From Bacteroidales bacterium UBA4788 (lineage in GTDB: Bacteria; Bacteroidota; Bacteroidia; Bacteroidales; VadinHA17): a stretch of 10,022 nucleotides of DNA. Position 1 is the first letter of the stretch. Every line of letters starts with the position of its first letter. The notes beneath the pieces are model-generated. The model saw only the letters and a list, made by a program, of their open reading frames with translations. It ran no database searches and was not told the DNA's origin. The stretch covers positions 26,284-36,305 of the forward strand of contig DHGW01000025.1 of assembly GCA_002402965.1 (NCBI GenBank). Reading direction: 5' to 3'. The position numbers and the translations under genes were made by a program. This document shows, piece by piece, positions 1-6,010 of the stretch.

Positions 1-797
1 TCCCTGATAAGGTCGGTGGCGTTGTCCGTGGCCTGGTGCATGGCAGTCATTCGTGCCCCCTGTTCTGCGGCGAAGGAATCAAGCAGTGCCCTGTAGAGCT
101 GGATCCGCAGCGTCTTCGGTATAAGTTCCGCTACTATGCTAACCTGGTCTGGCTCATAGATATAATCTGCCTGTATACTCTTCGCGCCTTCGGGAGAGTT
201 CATCCGGACAGGAAGATAGATCTCGTGGGTAAGCTTCTGAACGGCAGCATTCTTGAACTTGTTGTAGACGATCTCGATGTTGTCATATTCCTTTGTCAGG
301 TAAAGCTGCATCAGCCTGTCAGCCAGTGCGGCCACACTGGCAAATGTGAGACCGTGGTAAAGATCACTGTGGTCGGCCAGGATATTGCACTTCAACTTCT
401 TCAGTACGTCATGCGCTTTTTTTCCAACCGTTATCACGGCCAGATCTCCCCGGCTTGCCTGTTCACCGTACTTCTCCGACATTATGCGTCTTGTCTCCCT
501 GATCACATTGGCATTAAATGCCCCGCACAGGCCCTTGTTGGAGGTCACAACCACCAGCAGTACCTTGCCGTTGCCTGTCTTTCTTTCGGCATAAATATTT
601 TCGATCTCGGTATCACGGAGGGCAGTGCTCAGACCGGCCTGTATCTCGTTTAGCTTATCGGCATAAGGCCTGAGCTGAACGCTCGCATCCTGTGCCTTGC
701 GCAGCTTGGCGGCAGCCACCATCTTCATCGCAGAAGTGATCTGGCGGGTTGATTTAACCGAGCTGAGCCTTACCCTGATCTCCTTTAAGTTAGCCAT
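1..797 (-). CDS. atpG: F1Fo ATP synthase subunit gamma (3' end cut by window edge)
   Basis: Gamma is the central rotor shaft of F1, coupling rotation of the c-ring to catalysis in the alpha/beta hexamer on the cytoplasmic face. Reading from the ATG at 797, the protein begins MANLKEIRVRLSSVKSTRQI and continues with ITSAMKMVAAAKLRKAQ, the classic gamma N-terminal helix. The segment VVTSNKGLCGAFN follows near residue 85, and the visible part ends SFAAEQGARMTAMHQATDNA plus a few residues, the start of the C-terminal helix. About 265 residues are present; the family usually has 285-295, so roughly 25 C-terminal residues lie beyond position 1. The start lies 22 bases after the atpA stop, so it is the last visible gene of the operon. 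Nothing suggests damage; the truncation is only the window boundary. The identification is very secure. Confidence 0.97.
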   Translation of the reverse strand, partial: MANLKEIRVRLSSVKSTRQITSAMKMVAAAKLRKAQDASVQLRPYADKLNEIQAGLSTALRDTEIENIYAERKTGNGKVLLVVVTSNKGLCGAFNANVIRETRRIMSEKYGEQASRGDLAVITVGKKAHDVLKKLKCNILADHSDLYHGLTFASVAALADRLMQLYLTKEYDNIEIVYNKFKNAAVQKLTHEIYLPVRMNSPEGAKSIQADYIYEPDQVSIVAELIPKTLRIQLYRALLDSFAAEQGARMTAMHQATDNATDLIR

Positions 798-819
798 CTT
801 CTCTTCGTATCCTTAAATG

Positions 820-2406
820 CTAACGTGCTGAATAGCGTCCCGCAACATCTGCTGCAGCAGCGTCAAGAACCGCCATAATCTCATTGTCTATCACTCCCCC
901 GGCAATCTTCTCAAGAACATCAGCATGATTGCTGCGTAGAAAAGCCAGGTAATCATTTTCAAAGTCCTTCACTTTGTGCACCGGCACACTCTTCAGCAGT
1001 CCCTTTGTGCCGCAGTATATTATTGCAACCTGTTCTTCCACCTTCATCGGTGAAAAGAGGTTCTGCTTGAGTATCTCAACGTTCTTTGATCCCTTGTCGA
1101 GTACTGCGAGAGTGGAAGGGTCAAGGTCGGACCCGAACTTTGAGAAGGCCTCAAGTTCACGGTACTGTGCCTGGTCAACCTTCAGTGTTCCGGCCACCTT
1201 CTTCATCGATTTGATCTGTGCGTTACCGCCAACCCTGGACACAGAGATACCCACGTTGATGGCGGGCCTGATACCGGCGTTGAAGAGGCTCGACTCAAGG
1301 AAGATCTGACCGTCAGTGATTGAAATGACGTTAGTGGGAATGTATGCCGAGACGTCACCTGCCTGTGTCTCTATGATAGGCAGGGCAGTCAGTGATCCTC
1401 CGCCTTTGACCAGATGCCTTATTGACTCGGGGATGTCATTCATGCGCTGTGCCACCTCATCTGATTCGATGATCTTTGCAGCTCTTTCAAGAAGGCGTGA
1501 ATGGAGATAAAAGACGTCGCCCGGATATGCTTCGCGGCCAGGCGGGCGGCGTAGCAGAAGCGAAACCTCACGGTATGATACAGCCTGCTTGGAGAGGTCA
1601 TCATATATGATCAGCGCATCCCGGCCCGTGTCACGAAAGAACTCTCCTATTGCGGCACCCGCAAAGGGCGCATAGAACTGTGCGGCGGCGGAGTCAGCAG
1701 CAGTGGCGGCGACAATCACGGTATATTCCATGGCACCGTAACTCTCGAGTGTTTTGGCGATATTCGCTACATTCGATCCCTTCTGTCCTATGGCCACATA
1801 GATGCAGTAGACCGGCCTGCCCCTGTCAAACTCACCCTTCTGGTTCAGTATGGTGTCAACAGCTATGGCGGTCTTGCCTGTCTGACGGTCTCCGATTATC
1901 AGCTCGCGCTGTCCGCGGCCAATGGGTATCATGGCATCAATGGCCTTCAGCCCCGTCTGCAAGGGCTGCTTCACCGGCTGGCGGAAGATCACTCCCGGAG
2001 CCTTTCTCTCGAAGGGCATCTCAAAAAGCTCGCCGGTAATTGGGCCGAGGCCGTCGATAGGTTCGCCGGTAGTGGTAATGACCCTGCCCAGCAGACCCTC
2101 GCCTACCATGATCGACGAAATGTGGCCTGTACGGCGTACGATGTCTCCCTCCTTTATCTTCTCTGAAGCGCCGAGGATAACGGCTCCCACATTATCCTCC
2201 TCAAGGTTGAGGACAATACCCTTTATGCCTGACTCAACGAACTCGATAAGCTCGTTGGAGCCGACGTTCATCAGACCGTATATGCGTGCAATGCCGTCAC
2301 CGACCTGCAGCACCGTCCCCACCTCCTCAACGTCAATGGCCGTCTTTACTCCTTCAAGCTGCTGCCTTAAAATCTGTGATACCTCTGAAGGTTTGATATT
2401 AGTCAT
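820..2406 (-). CDS. atpA: F1Fo ATP synthase subunit alpha
   Basis: Alpha forms the non-catalytic half of the F1 hexamer and contributes the arginine finger to the beta active sites. The 528-residue protein has the N-terminal beta-barrel domain (about residues 25-95), a P-loop GDRQTGKT at 172-179, a Walker B region ALIIYDD around 264-270, the SVSRVGG segment with the arginine finger at R391, and a helical C-terminal domain. The loop between RAAK and GGGSLTALPIIETQAGD (about 311-336) is longer than in Bacillus alpha and carries DEVAQRMNDIPES; as I recall, a longer loop of this type is usual in Bacteroidota. The ATG start is 18 bases after the atpH stop and has no clear Shine-Dalgarno sequence, which is typical of the phylum. 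No atpD or atpC is found in this window, so the beta partner must be encoded elsewhere. Confidence 0.99.
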   Translation of the reverse strand: MTNIKPSEVSQILRQQLEGVKTAIDVEEVGTVLQVGDGIARIYGLMNVGSNELIEFVESGIKGIVLNLEEDNVGAVILGASEKIKEGDIVRRTGHISSIMVGEGLLGRVITTTGEPIDGLGPITGELFEMPFERKAPGVIFRQPVKQPLQTGLKAIDAMIPIGRGQRELIIGDRQTGKTAIAVDTILNQKGEFDRGRPVYCIYVAIGQKGSNVANIAKTLESYGAMEYTVIVAATAADSAAAQFYAPFAGAAIGEFFRDTGRDALIIYDDLSKQAVSYREVSLLLRRPPGREAYPGDVFYLHSRLLERAAKIIESDEVAQRMNDIPESIRHLVKGGGSLTALPIIETQAGDVSAYIPTNVISITDGQIFLESSLFNAGIRPAINVGISVSRVGGNAQIKSMKKVAGTLKVDQAQYRELEAFSKFGSDLDPSTLAVLDKGSKNVEILKQNLFSPMKVEEQVAIIYCGTKGLLKSVPVHKVKDFENDYLAFLRSNHADVLEKIAGGVIDNEIMAVLDAAAADVAGRYSAR

Positions 2407-2424
2407 ATCTCTGAATCTTATATA

Positions 2425-2976
2425 CTACTTTTCGGCATAACCTGCCAGTGAAAATTCCTTTCTGAATTTATTGAGCCTGTTCCTCACGCTGGCGTCGATA
2501 TAGGAATCGTCCACCCTGAGGATGAAGCCGCCGATGACAGATTTGTCGATCTGATCGTTGAATTCGATGGTGCCTGCTTCATGACCGGCAATCAGGGCTG
2601 CCATCTCATCTTTCAGCTCCCCGCTGACAGGCACTGCCGTGGTAAGCGTCACCTGGCGTATTCCCCTGTGTCTGCGGGTAAGGTCCGTGAAATTCCTTGC
2701 CGCTGCAGCGAGGTGATCGCCGCGTCCGTTGCTGAATACAAGCTCTATGAATTTTACAGTCAGCTTTTCGGCTTCATCGCCCGCAAGGGCAATTATGGCA
2801 TCCTTTCTCTTCTGCATGGGTATTACAGGATTGCCGATCACCGCCTTCACCTCGTCCATGGCGCAGAGACGGCTGATGTTCTTCATGTCCCTGTAGACTC
2901 CATCCACAGCATTGCCCTCAAGGGCAAGGCCAAAGAGCGCCTTCGCATATCTGACAGCTATCCTGGCTGAATTCAT
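2425..2976 (-). CDS. atpH: F1Fo ATP synthase subunit delta
   Basis: Delta (OSCP equivalent) sits on top of F1 and ties the alpha subunits to the b-dimer stator stalk. The 183-residue protein opens MNSARIAVRYAKALFGLALE, matching the conserved family start in which the RYAKALF motif begins the helical N-terminal domain. It ends with VGGFILRVDDSYIDASVRNR followed by a short tail; the GGF..R..D...D.S...RL pattern is the family's C-terminal signature. Length is as expected (about 175-185). The start lies only four bases after the atpF stop, so translational coupling is likely. The order b-delta-alpha-gamma is the standard one. Confidence 0.97.
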   Translation of the reverse strand: MNSARIAVRYAKALFGLALEGNAVDGVYRDMKNISRLCAMDEVKAVIGNPVIPMQKRKDAIIALAGDEAEKLTVKFIELVFSNGRGDHLAAAARNFTDLTRRHRGIRQVTLTTAVPVSGELKDEMAALIAGHEAGTIEFNDQIDKSVIGGFILRVDDSYIDASVRNRLNKFRKEFSLAGYAEK

Positions 2977-2980
2977 GAGG

Positions 2981-3493
2981 TCAGTTCCTGTTAGCTTCGA
3001 TCTCGTTAATGTATCTCTCTATCAGCTTCTGCTGCTCGGCATCGCTTTTCAGCGTCTCCCCGACGACCTTTGAAGCCACCTCGATGGCCAGTTTGGCCAC
3101 CTCGCGCTTGACTTCGGCTATCGCTGACACCTTCTCACGTTCGATGAGCTCTTTTGTCCGGCGAACGAGTGCATCAGACTCCGACTGGCTCTTCTCCTTG
3201 GCCTCGGCCATCATACGGTCATAAGCCACGCGGGCATCGCGGAGGATCTTGTCACGCTCCTCGCGTGCCTTGCGGAGAATGATCTCATTGTCAGCCTGCA
3301 GCACCTTCATCTCTTCCCTGGCCTTCTCAGCCGAATCGAGAGCACTGTGAATCATATCCTCACGCGACTTGACAGCCTTCATGATAGGCCCCCATGCAAA
3401 CTTCCAGAGAAGGAAGAGCAACATGAGGAAGATCAGTGTTGTCCAGAAAACGGTCCCGATGGCGGGAGTGGCAAGACTGCTTTGTAGTAACAT
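2981..3493 (-). CDS. atpF: F1Fo ATP synthase subunit b
   Basis: Subunit b forms the peripheral stalk: one membrane anchor and a long helical coiled coil that holds delta/alpha against rotation. The 170-residue protein has a single hydrophobic segment at about residues 12-32 (TVFWTTLIFLMLLFLLWKFA), then the characteristic WGPIMKAVKSRE. The rest is a charged alanine-, glutamate- and lysine-rich helix to the C-terminus, where AIEVASKVVGETL is the typical end signature. Length is normal for the family. A fair Shine-Dalgarno-like AGGA lies five bases before the ATG at 3493. The gene is separated from atpE by 66 bases holding a strong stem-loop, the largest gap inside the core atpB-atpG run. Confidence 0.98.
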   Translation of the reverse strand: MLLQSSLATPAIGTVFWTTLIFLMLLFLLWKFAWGPIMKAVKSREDMIHSALDSAEKAREEMKVLQADNEIILRKAREERDKILRDARVAYDRMMAEAKEKSQSESDALVRRTKELIEREKVSAIAEVKREVAKLAIEVASKVVGETLKSDAEQQKLIERYINEIEANRN

Positions 3494-3522
3494 ATTATCC
3501 TGGTTTGTTTAATTCGTATTTA

Positions 3523-3549
3523 AAGCCTGCAACCAACCGTTGCAGGCTT
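3523..3549 (-). promoter_or_regulatory. Intercistronic stem-loop between atpE and atpF
   Basis: The arms AAGCCTGCAAC and GTTGCAGGCTT are perfect reverse complements (11 base pairs) around a five-base loop. On the transcript the hairpin begins 10 bases after the atpE stop and ends 29 bases before the atpF start. It is followed by only a short U run (CTTTAAAT), so it is not a full intrinsic terminator; it could be a 3' stabiliser for the upstream message, a processing site or a leaky terminator. The effect would favour c subunit over b, which fits Fo stoichiometry. The structure is seen directly; the role is inferred. Confidence 0.75.
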
Positions 3550-3559
3550 AATTTTGATT

Positions 3560-3781
3560 TTAGCCCTTGATCATTGCAACAACGATTGCGAAGAGAGCTG
3601 CCCCTTCGATAAGCGCTGCCGAGATGATCATTGCAAGCTGAATCTTCGAGTAGGCCTCCGGCTGGCGTGCGATGGCGTCCATGGCCGAACCGCCGATGCG
3701 GCCGATACCGATTCCTGCCCCGATGACTGCCAGCCCTGCACCTACTGCTGCTAATGACATTACTGCTTGTGCTTCTTCCAT
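3560..3781 (-). CDS. atpE: F1Fo ATP synthase subunit c (proteolipid)
   Basis: Subunit c is the ion-carrying hairpin that oligomerises into the Fo rotor ring. The 73-residue protein consists of two membrane helices (about 8-34 and 48-71) joined by the conserved polar loop ARQPEA with R39, Q40 and P41. Helix 1 carries the glycine-rich GAGIGIGRIGG packing motif, and helix 2 carries the ion-binding carboxylate E59 (ALIEGAALF). Compared by eye with the sodium-type Ilyobacter c subunit, the position of its ligand Gln32 is I26 and the Ser/Thr after the glutamate are G60 and A61, so a proton-type ring is expected. It is preceded by a very AT-rich leader and followed by a strong hairpin, both plausibly serving its need for higher expression. 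Confidence 0.98.
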   Translation of the reverse strand: MEEAQAVMSLAAVGAGLAVIGAGIGIGRIGGSAMDAIARQPEAYSKIQLAMIISAALIEGAALFAIVVAMIKG

Positions 3782-3819
3782 AATATTAAATTTAAACTAA
3801 CAATTTGATATATTGATTT
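3782..3819 (-). promoter_or_regulatory. AT-rich leader of atpE
   Basis: The 38 bases between the atpB stop and the atpE start contain only four G or C, far below the surrounding genes, and no Shine-Dalgarno motif. Unstructured A/U-rich leaders favour strong translation starts in Bacteroidota, which rarely use Shine-Dalgarno pairing. The composition is seen; a role as translational enhancer for the many-copy c subunit is inferred. Confidence 0.45.
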
Positions 3820-4896
3820 TTAATGATGTTCCGGCTCAGCTGTGGCCATCCCGATGAAGAGAGCTGACAGCAGCGTGAAGACATACGCCTGCAGGAAGGC
3901 CACCAGAAGTTCGATGCAGTCCATGAAGAGCACGAAAAAGATGGAGACCGGGGCCACAAGCACCGACTTGAAGATGAATATGAGCGTTACAAGGCTCAGC
4001 ACGATTATGTGGCCGGCCGTGATGTTCGCAAAAAGACGGATCATGAGGGCAAACGGCTTCGAGAAGAGCCCGATGATCTCGATGGGTATCATGATGGGCA
4101 GCAGCCAGAAAGGTACACCGGGTGCTGCAAAGACATGCCTCCAGTGTGATTTGTTGGCGCTGAACTGGGTGATCAGGAAGGTGAAAAGGGCCAGAACGAA
4201 GGTCACATTGACGTTGCCTGTGACGTTGGCTCCGAACGGAAATATGGGGATCAGACCCAGCAGGTTGTTGATCAGGATAAAGAAGAAGACCGTCAGCAGG
4301 TAGGGCATGAACTTCCCGTACTTGTGCTCCCCGATGTTGGGAATGGCAACATCATCCCTGATGAAGAGTATAACGGGCTCAAGCACCCCCTGGAGCCCCT
4401 TCGGTGCACTGATGCCGGTCTTCCTGTAGGATCTGGCAAGTGCAAGCATTAACCAGAGGAGAATGACAGAGGCAACCATCATCCCGAAAATGGCCTTGGT
4501 AATTGAAAAATCGAGAGGAGGCTTCGAGCCGTCAGGATGACCGTGTTCATCAACCCTCACGATCTTTCCCGCATACTTGCCCTCATGTTCAATGGAATAT
4601 CCCCTGTAACTGTGCCCGTGGGCAATCTTACGGGAGGAAAAAAAATGAAGCCCGGATTCCCTGTCATAGATGATCACCGGAAGATAGACGGCCACATCAG
4701 TACCATCCTTCTTTGTCAGTATGTGCCACTCATGTGAGTCGGCGACGTGCTCCATAATGAAGGGTGCGGCATCAAACACCTCCTTTTTTTCCTGTGATTT
4801 TCCCTCATCTGCACTGATGCTCGCAGATGTGGCCTGAACAGATCCGGCCAGCAAAGCGAATACCAGAATCAGAAGATATAAATACCTGTTTTTCAA
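3820..4896 (-). CDS. atpB: F1Fo ATP synthase subunit a with signal peptide and long periplasmic N-terminal domain
   Basis: Subunit a provides the proton half-channels next to the c-ring. I choose the TTG at 4896, giving 358 residues that begin MKNRYLYLLILVFALLAGSV, a clean signal peptide. This start lies 11 bases after the upstream stop with AAAGAAG before it. A TTG at 4956 in the same frame would add 20 residues, but it overlaps the upstream gene and has no ribosome site. Residues about 23-130 form a histidine-rich outer domain (SHEWHIL, AHGHSYRGY, DEHGHPDG) absent from E. coli AtpB; long versions of this kind are known in Bacteroidota. The membrane part has several helices from about 131, the essential arginine R287 in the segment MIRLFANITAGH, and Q336 in FLQAYVF. 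Where E. coli has E219 and H245 this protein has H296 and E329, a swapped pair also known in other lineages. Confidence 0.95.
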   Translation of the reverse strand: MKNRYLYLLILVFALLAGSVQATSASISADEGKSQEKKEVFDAAPFIMEHVADSHEWHILTKKDGTDVAVYLPVIIYDRESGLHFFSSRKIAHGHSYRGYSIEHEGKYAGKIVRVDEHGHPDGSKPPLDFSITKAIFGMMVASVILLWLMLALARSYRKTGISAPKGLQGVLEPVILFIRDDVAIPNIGEHKYGKFMPYLLTVFFFILINNLLGLIPIFPFGANVTGNVNVTFVLALFTFLITQFSANKSHWRHVFAAPGVPFWLLPIMIPIEIIGLFSKPFALMIRLFANITAGHIIVLSLVTLIFIFKSVLVAPVSIFFVLFMDCIELLVAFLQAYVFTLLSALFIGMATAEPEHH

Positions 4897-4907
4897 GCTA
4901 AGCTTCT

Positions 4908-5300
4908 TTAATCTGACTTCTTTTTCAGGACACCTGTAAATGTAAGAATTACACAAAAAGTGAAGGCCAAATATAGGATAAAAAACAATATTAATGAACC
5001 GGTTGAGTCGTTTTTGAAGACCAGCAGGAAAAACAGCGCGAGCACAAAAGAGAGCAGCATCTTCACTCCCAGTGCAATTAGTGTCATAAAAACACTTTTT
5101 TCGCGATCAGAGTAGAAACCGTTAAAAAAAATTAAAAGCGAGATAAACGCTGCCAGGGCGAATCCGGTGGTCAGTAAGACTGCAGAAATTGTATTGAATA
5201 AAACAGGAAAGAGTATGCCCAGGACAATTATCAGTGCGACGAGAACCAGGGAAAGCGCCAGGAGGCGGAGGTAGTATCTGATAGCCCGGGGATGAAACAT
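4908..5300 (-). CDS. Four-helix AtpI-like membrane protein
   Basis: The 130-residue protein from the ATG at 5300 begins MFHPRAIRYYLRLL. It has four hydrophobic segments at about 10-30, 35-58, 69-92 and 99-121, with a basic tail KKKSD. I cannot recognise a named family from its sequence. Length, four-helix topology and position between atpZ and atpB match AtpI, which in other bacteria assists c-ring assembly or, with AtpZ, has been linked to magnesium uptake, so an analogous role is inferred. The start is one base after the atpZ stop (TAAAATG), implying translational coupling; a longer reading from TTG at 5357 would overlap atpZ and is not favoured. It is noticeably more AT-rich than its neighbours. 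The product may be annotated simply as hypothetical. Confidence 0.85.
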   Translation of the reverse strand: MFHPRAIRYYLRLLALSLVLVALIIVLGILFPVLFNTISAVLLTTGFALAAFISLLIFFNGFYSDREKSVFMTLIALGVKMLLSFVLALFFLLVFKNDSTGSLILFFILYLAFTFCVILTFTGVLKKKSD

Positions 5301-5301
5301 T

Positions 5302-5544
5302 TTACTTGTTTCTGATGGCCTCCTTGATGACAAGCCACAATGCAGCCGCAACTCCAAGAAGTGAGAGTATCACAGTTAAGACCGGTTCGGTACCGGCCCA
5401 TTTGTCAAGCTTTAGGCCGCCAAGTGATGTTATGACTATTATGACCACCATCTGGATGGCGATGGTGCTGTACCTGGAATATGCTTCGAGGCCGTTACCG
5501 CCTTTACTTTCCTTCTTCTTTGGGTCTGGCTGCTGCTGTTCCAC
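5302..5544 (-). CDS. atpZ: AtpZ/AtpI-family ATP synthase accessory membrane protein
   Basis: A small two-helix protein of the ATPase gene 1 family. After a polar, lysine-rich N-terminus it reads AYSRYSTIAIQMVVIIVITS, then LGGLKLDKWAGTEP, then a second hydrophobic helix ending in LWLVIKEAIRNK. The YSR..TIAIQM...V..G..LD....T.P pattern is typical of the family. Its partners are the membrane Fo subunits; in alkaliphilic Bacillus AtpZ together with AtpI was linked to magnesium uptake, but its role here is not established. There is no ATG in the N-terminal region. I choose the GTG at 5544 (80 residues) because AAGGAGG sits nine bases upstream; the GTG at 5553 directly abuts that motif and is unlikely to be used. 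Either start lies inside the 3' end of the bactofilin gene, so translation is probably coupled. Confidence 0.88.
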   Translation of the reverse strand: MEQQQPDPKKKESKGGNGLEAYSRYSTIAIQMVVIIVITSLGGLKLDKWAGTEPVLTVILSLLGVAAALWLVIKEAIRNK

Positions 5545-5896
5545 CGTTTTCACCCTCCTTCATGACGCAGTTGCCCGTAAAGACTGCTCCCGGTTCGATG
5601 GAGAGCTTATTTGTAATGATTGTTCCGTTAATCTTCGATGAGGCTTTCAGGTTGAGCAGCTGAGACACGGTTATCTTGCCGTCAATCAGTCCGGAGATCT
5701 CTGAGTTCTTGCACTCTACTTCTCCCTTTACCCTGCCTGTAGGGCCAACAACCACCTTTCCCTTGGTATTCATATTGCCATTCAGGACGCCGTCAATGCG
5801 GATATCGCCCGTGGATTTAATGTCACCCGTGATCTCAGTACCCTGACTTATAAGGTTGACTGCCGTACCGTTGTCTGTCTCAATGATTTTTGCCAT
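5504..5896 (-). CDS. Bactofilin (polymer-forming cytoskeletal protein, DUF583)
   Basis: Bactofilins self-assemble into nucleotide-independent filaments, often membrane-associated, that scaffold envelope or positioning functions. The 130-residue protein has a short polar N-terminus, then a right-handed beta-helix core from about 17 to 110 with repeated hydrophobic/glycine rungs: TEITGDIKSTGDIRIDGVLNG, then GKVVVGPTGRVKGEV, SEISGLIDGKITV and SKINGTIITNKLSIEPGAVF. The C-terminal tail (about 112-130) is charged and disordered-looking. The ATG at 5896 is supported by a promoter-like element about 45 bases upstream. Its 3' end overlaps atpZ by roughly 40 bases, making it the first gene of the atp transcription unit. 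In my recollection this bactofilin-atpZ-atpB order recurs in Bacteroidota. Function in ATP synthase biology is unproven. Confidence 0.93.
   Translation of the reverse strand: MAKIIETDNGTAVNLISQGTEITGDIKSTGDIRIDGVLNGNMNTKGKVVVGPTGRVKGEVECKNSEISGLIDGKITVSQLLNLKASSKINGTIITNKLSIEPGAVFTGNCVMKEGENGGTAAARPKEEGK
5554..5560 (-). promoter_or_regulatory. Strong Shine-Dalgarno sequence of atpZ inside the bactofilin gene
   Basis: AAGGAGG on the minus strand is a near-perfect anti-16S match and the strongest one I noticed at a gene start in the window. It lies within the bactofilin codons for MKEGENGG and is nine bases from the GTG at 5544. It decides the atpZ start and suggests that atpZ is translated by ribosomes finishing the bactofilin message. 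Confidence 0.65.
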
Positions 5897-5940
5897 AGTA
5901 GTTCTGGTTTGTTCCCGTTTCCCTGAATAATGTTAACACA

Positions 5941-5948
5941 CAAATATA
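5941..5948 (-). promoter_or_regulatory. Promoter -7 element for the bactofilin–atp operon
   Basis: TATATTTG on the minus strand matches the Bacteroidota primary sigma -7 consensus TAnnTTTG exactly and lies 44 bases before the bactofilin ATG. I see no good -33 TTTG at the usual distance; CTC/T-rich sequence occupies it. The position in the only sizeable gap between fabH and the atp genes supports it, but such octamers also occur by chance in AT-rich DNA. Confidence 0.5.
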
Positions 5949-5971
5949 AAAACTATTGTGCCGGATGAGGG

Positions 5972-5999
5972 AAAAAAGAGAGTTGAATTTCCAACCTCT
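5972..5999 (-). terminator. Weak intrinsic terminator after fabH
   Basis: On the minus strand a stem AGAG-G-TTG (one bulged G) pairs with CAACTCT around a six-base loop and is followed directly by C and six T. It begins about a dozen bases after the fabH stop, upstream of the promoter-like element. The stem has only seven pairs, so termination would be partial at best and some read-through into the atp operon is plausible. Confidence 0.4.
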
Positions 6000-6010
6000 G
6001 CCGTTTCCCG

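Noticed and set aside
36..653. Plus-strand open frame of 205 codons
   Set aside because: It is antisense to atpG, shows no family signature and no upstream signal; the gamma protein on the other strand is unmistakable.
1922..2440. Plus-strand open frame of 172 codons across the 5' end of atpA
   Set aside because: Antisense shadow of the conserved alpha N-terminal region; low-complexity serine/proline-rich translation.
3523..3549. Hairpin as a terminator for plus-strand transcription
   Set aside because: In plus direction it is followed by T-rich sequence, but no plus-strand gene exists upstream, so a terminator role there has no target.
4908..5357. Longer version of the AtpI-like gene from TTG at 5357
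   Set aside because: The first 19 residues would come from sequence inside atpZ, and an ATG lies one base after the atpZ stop.
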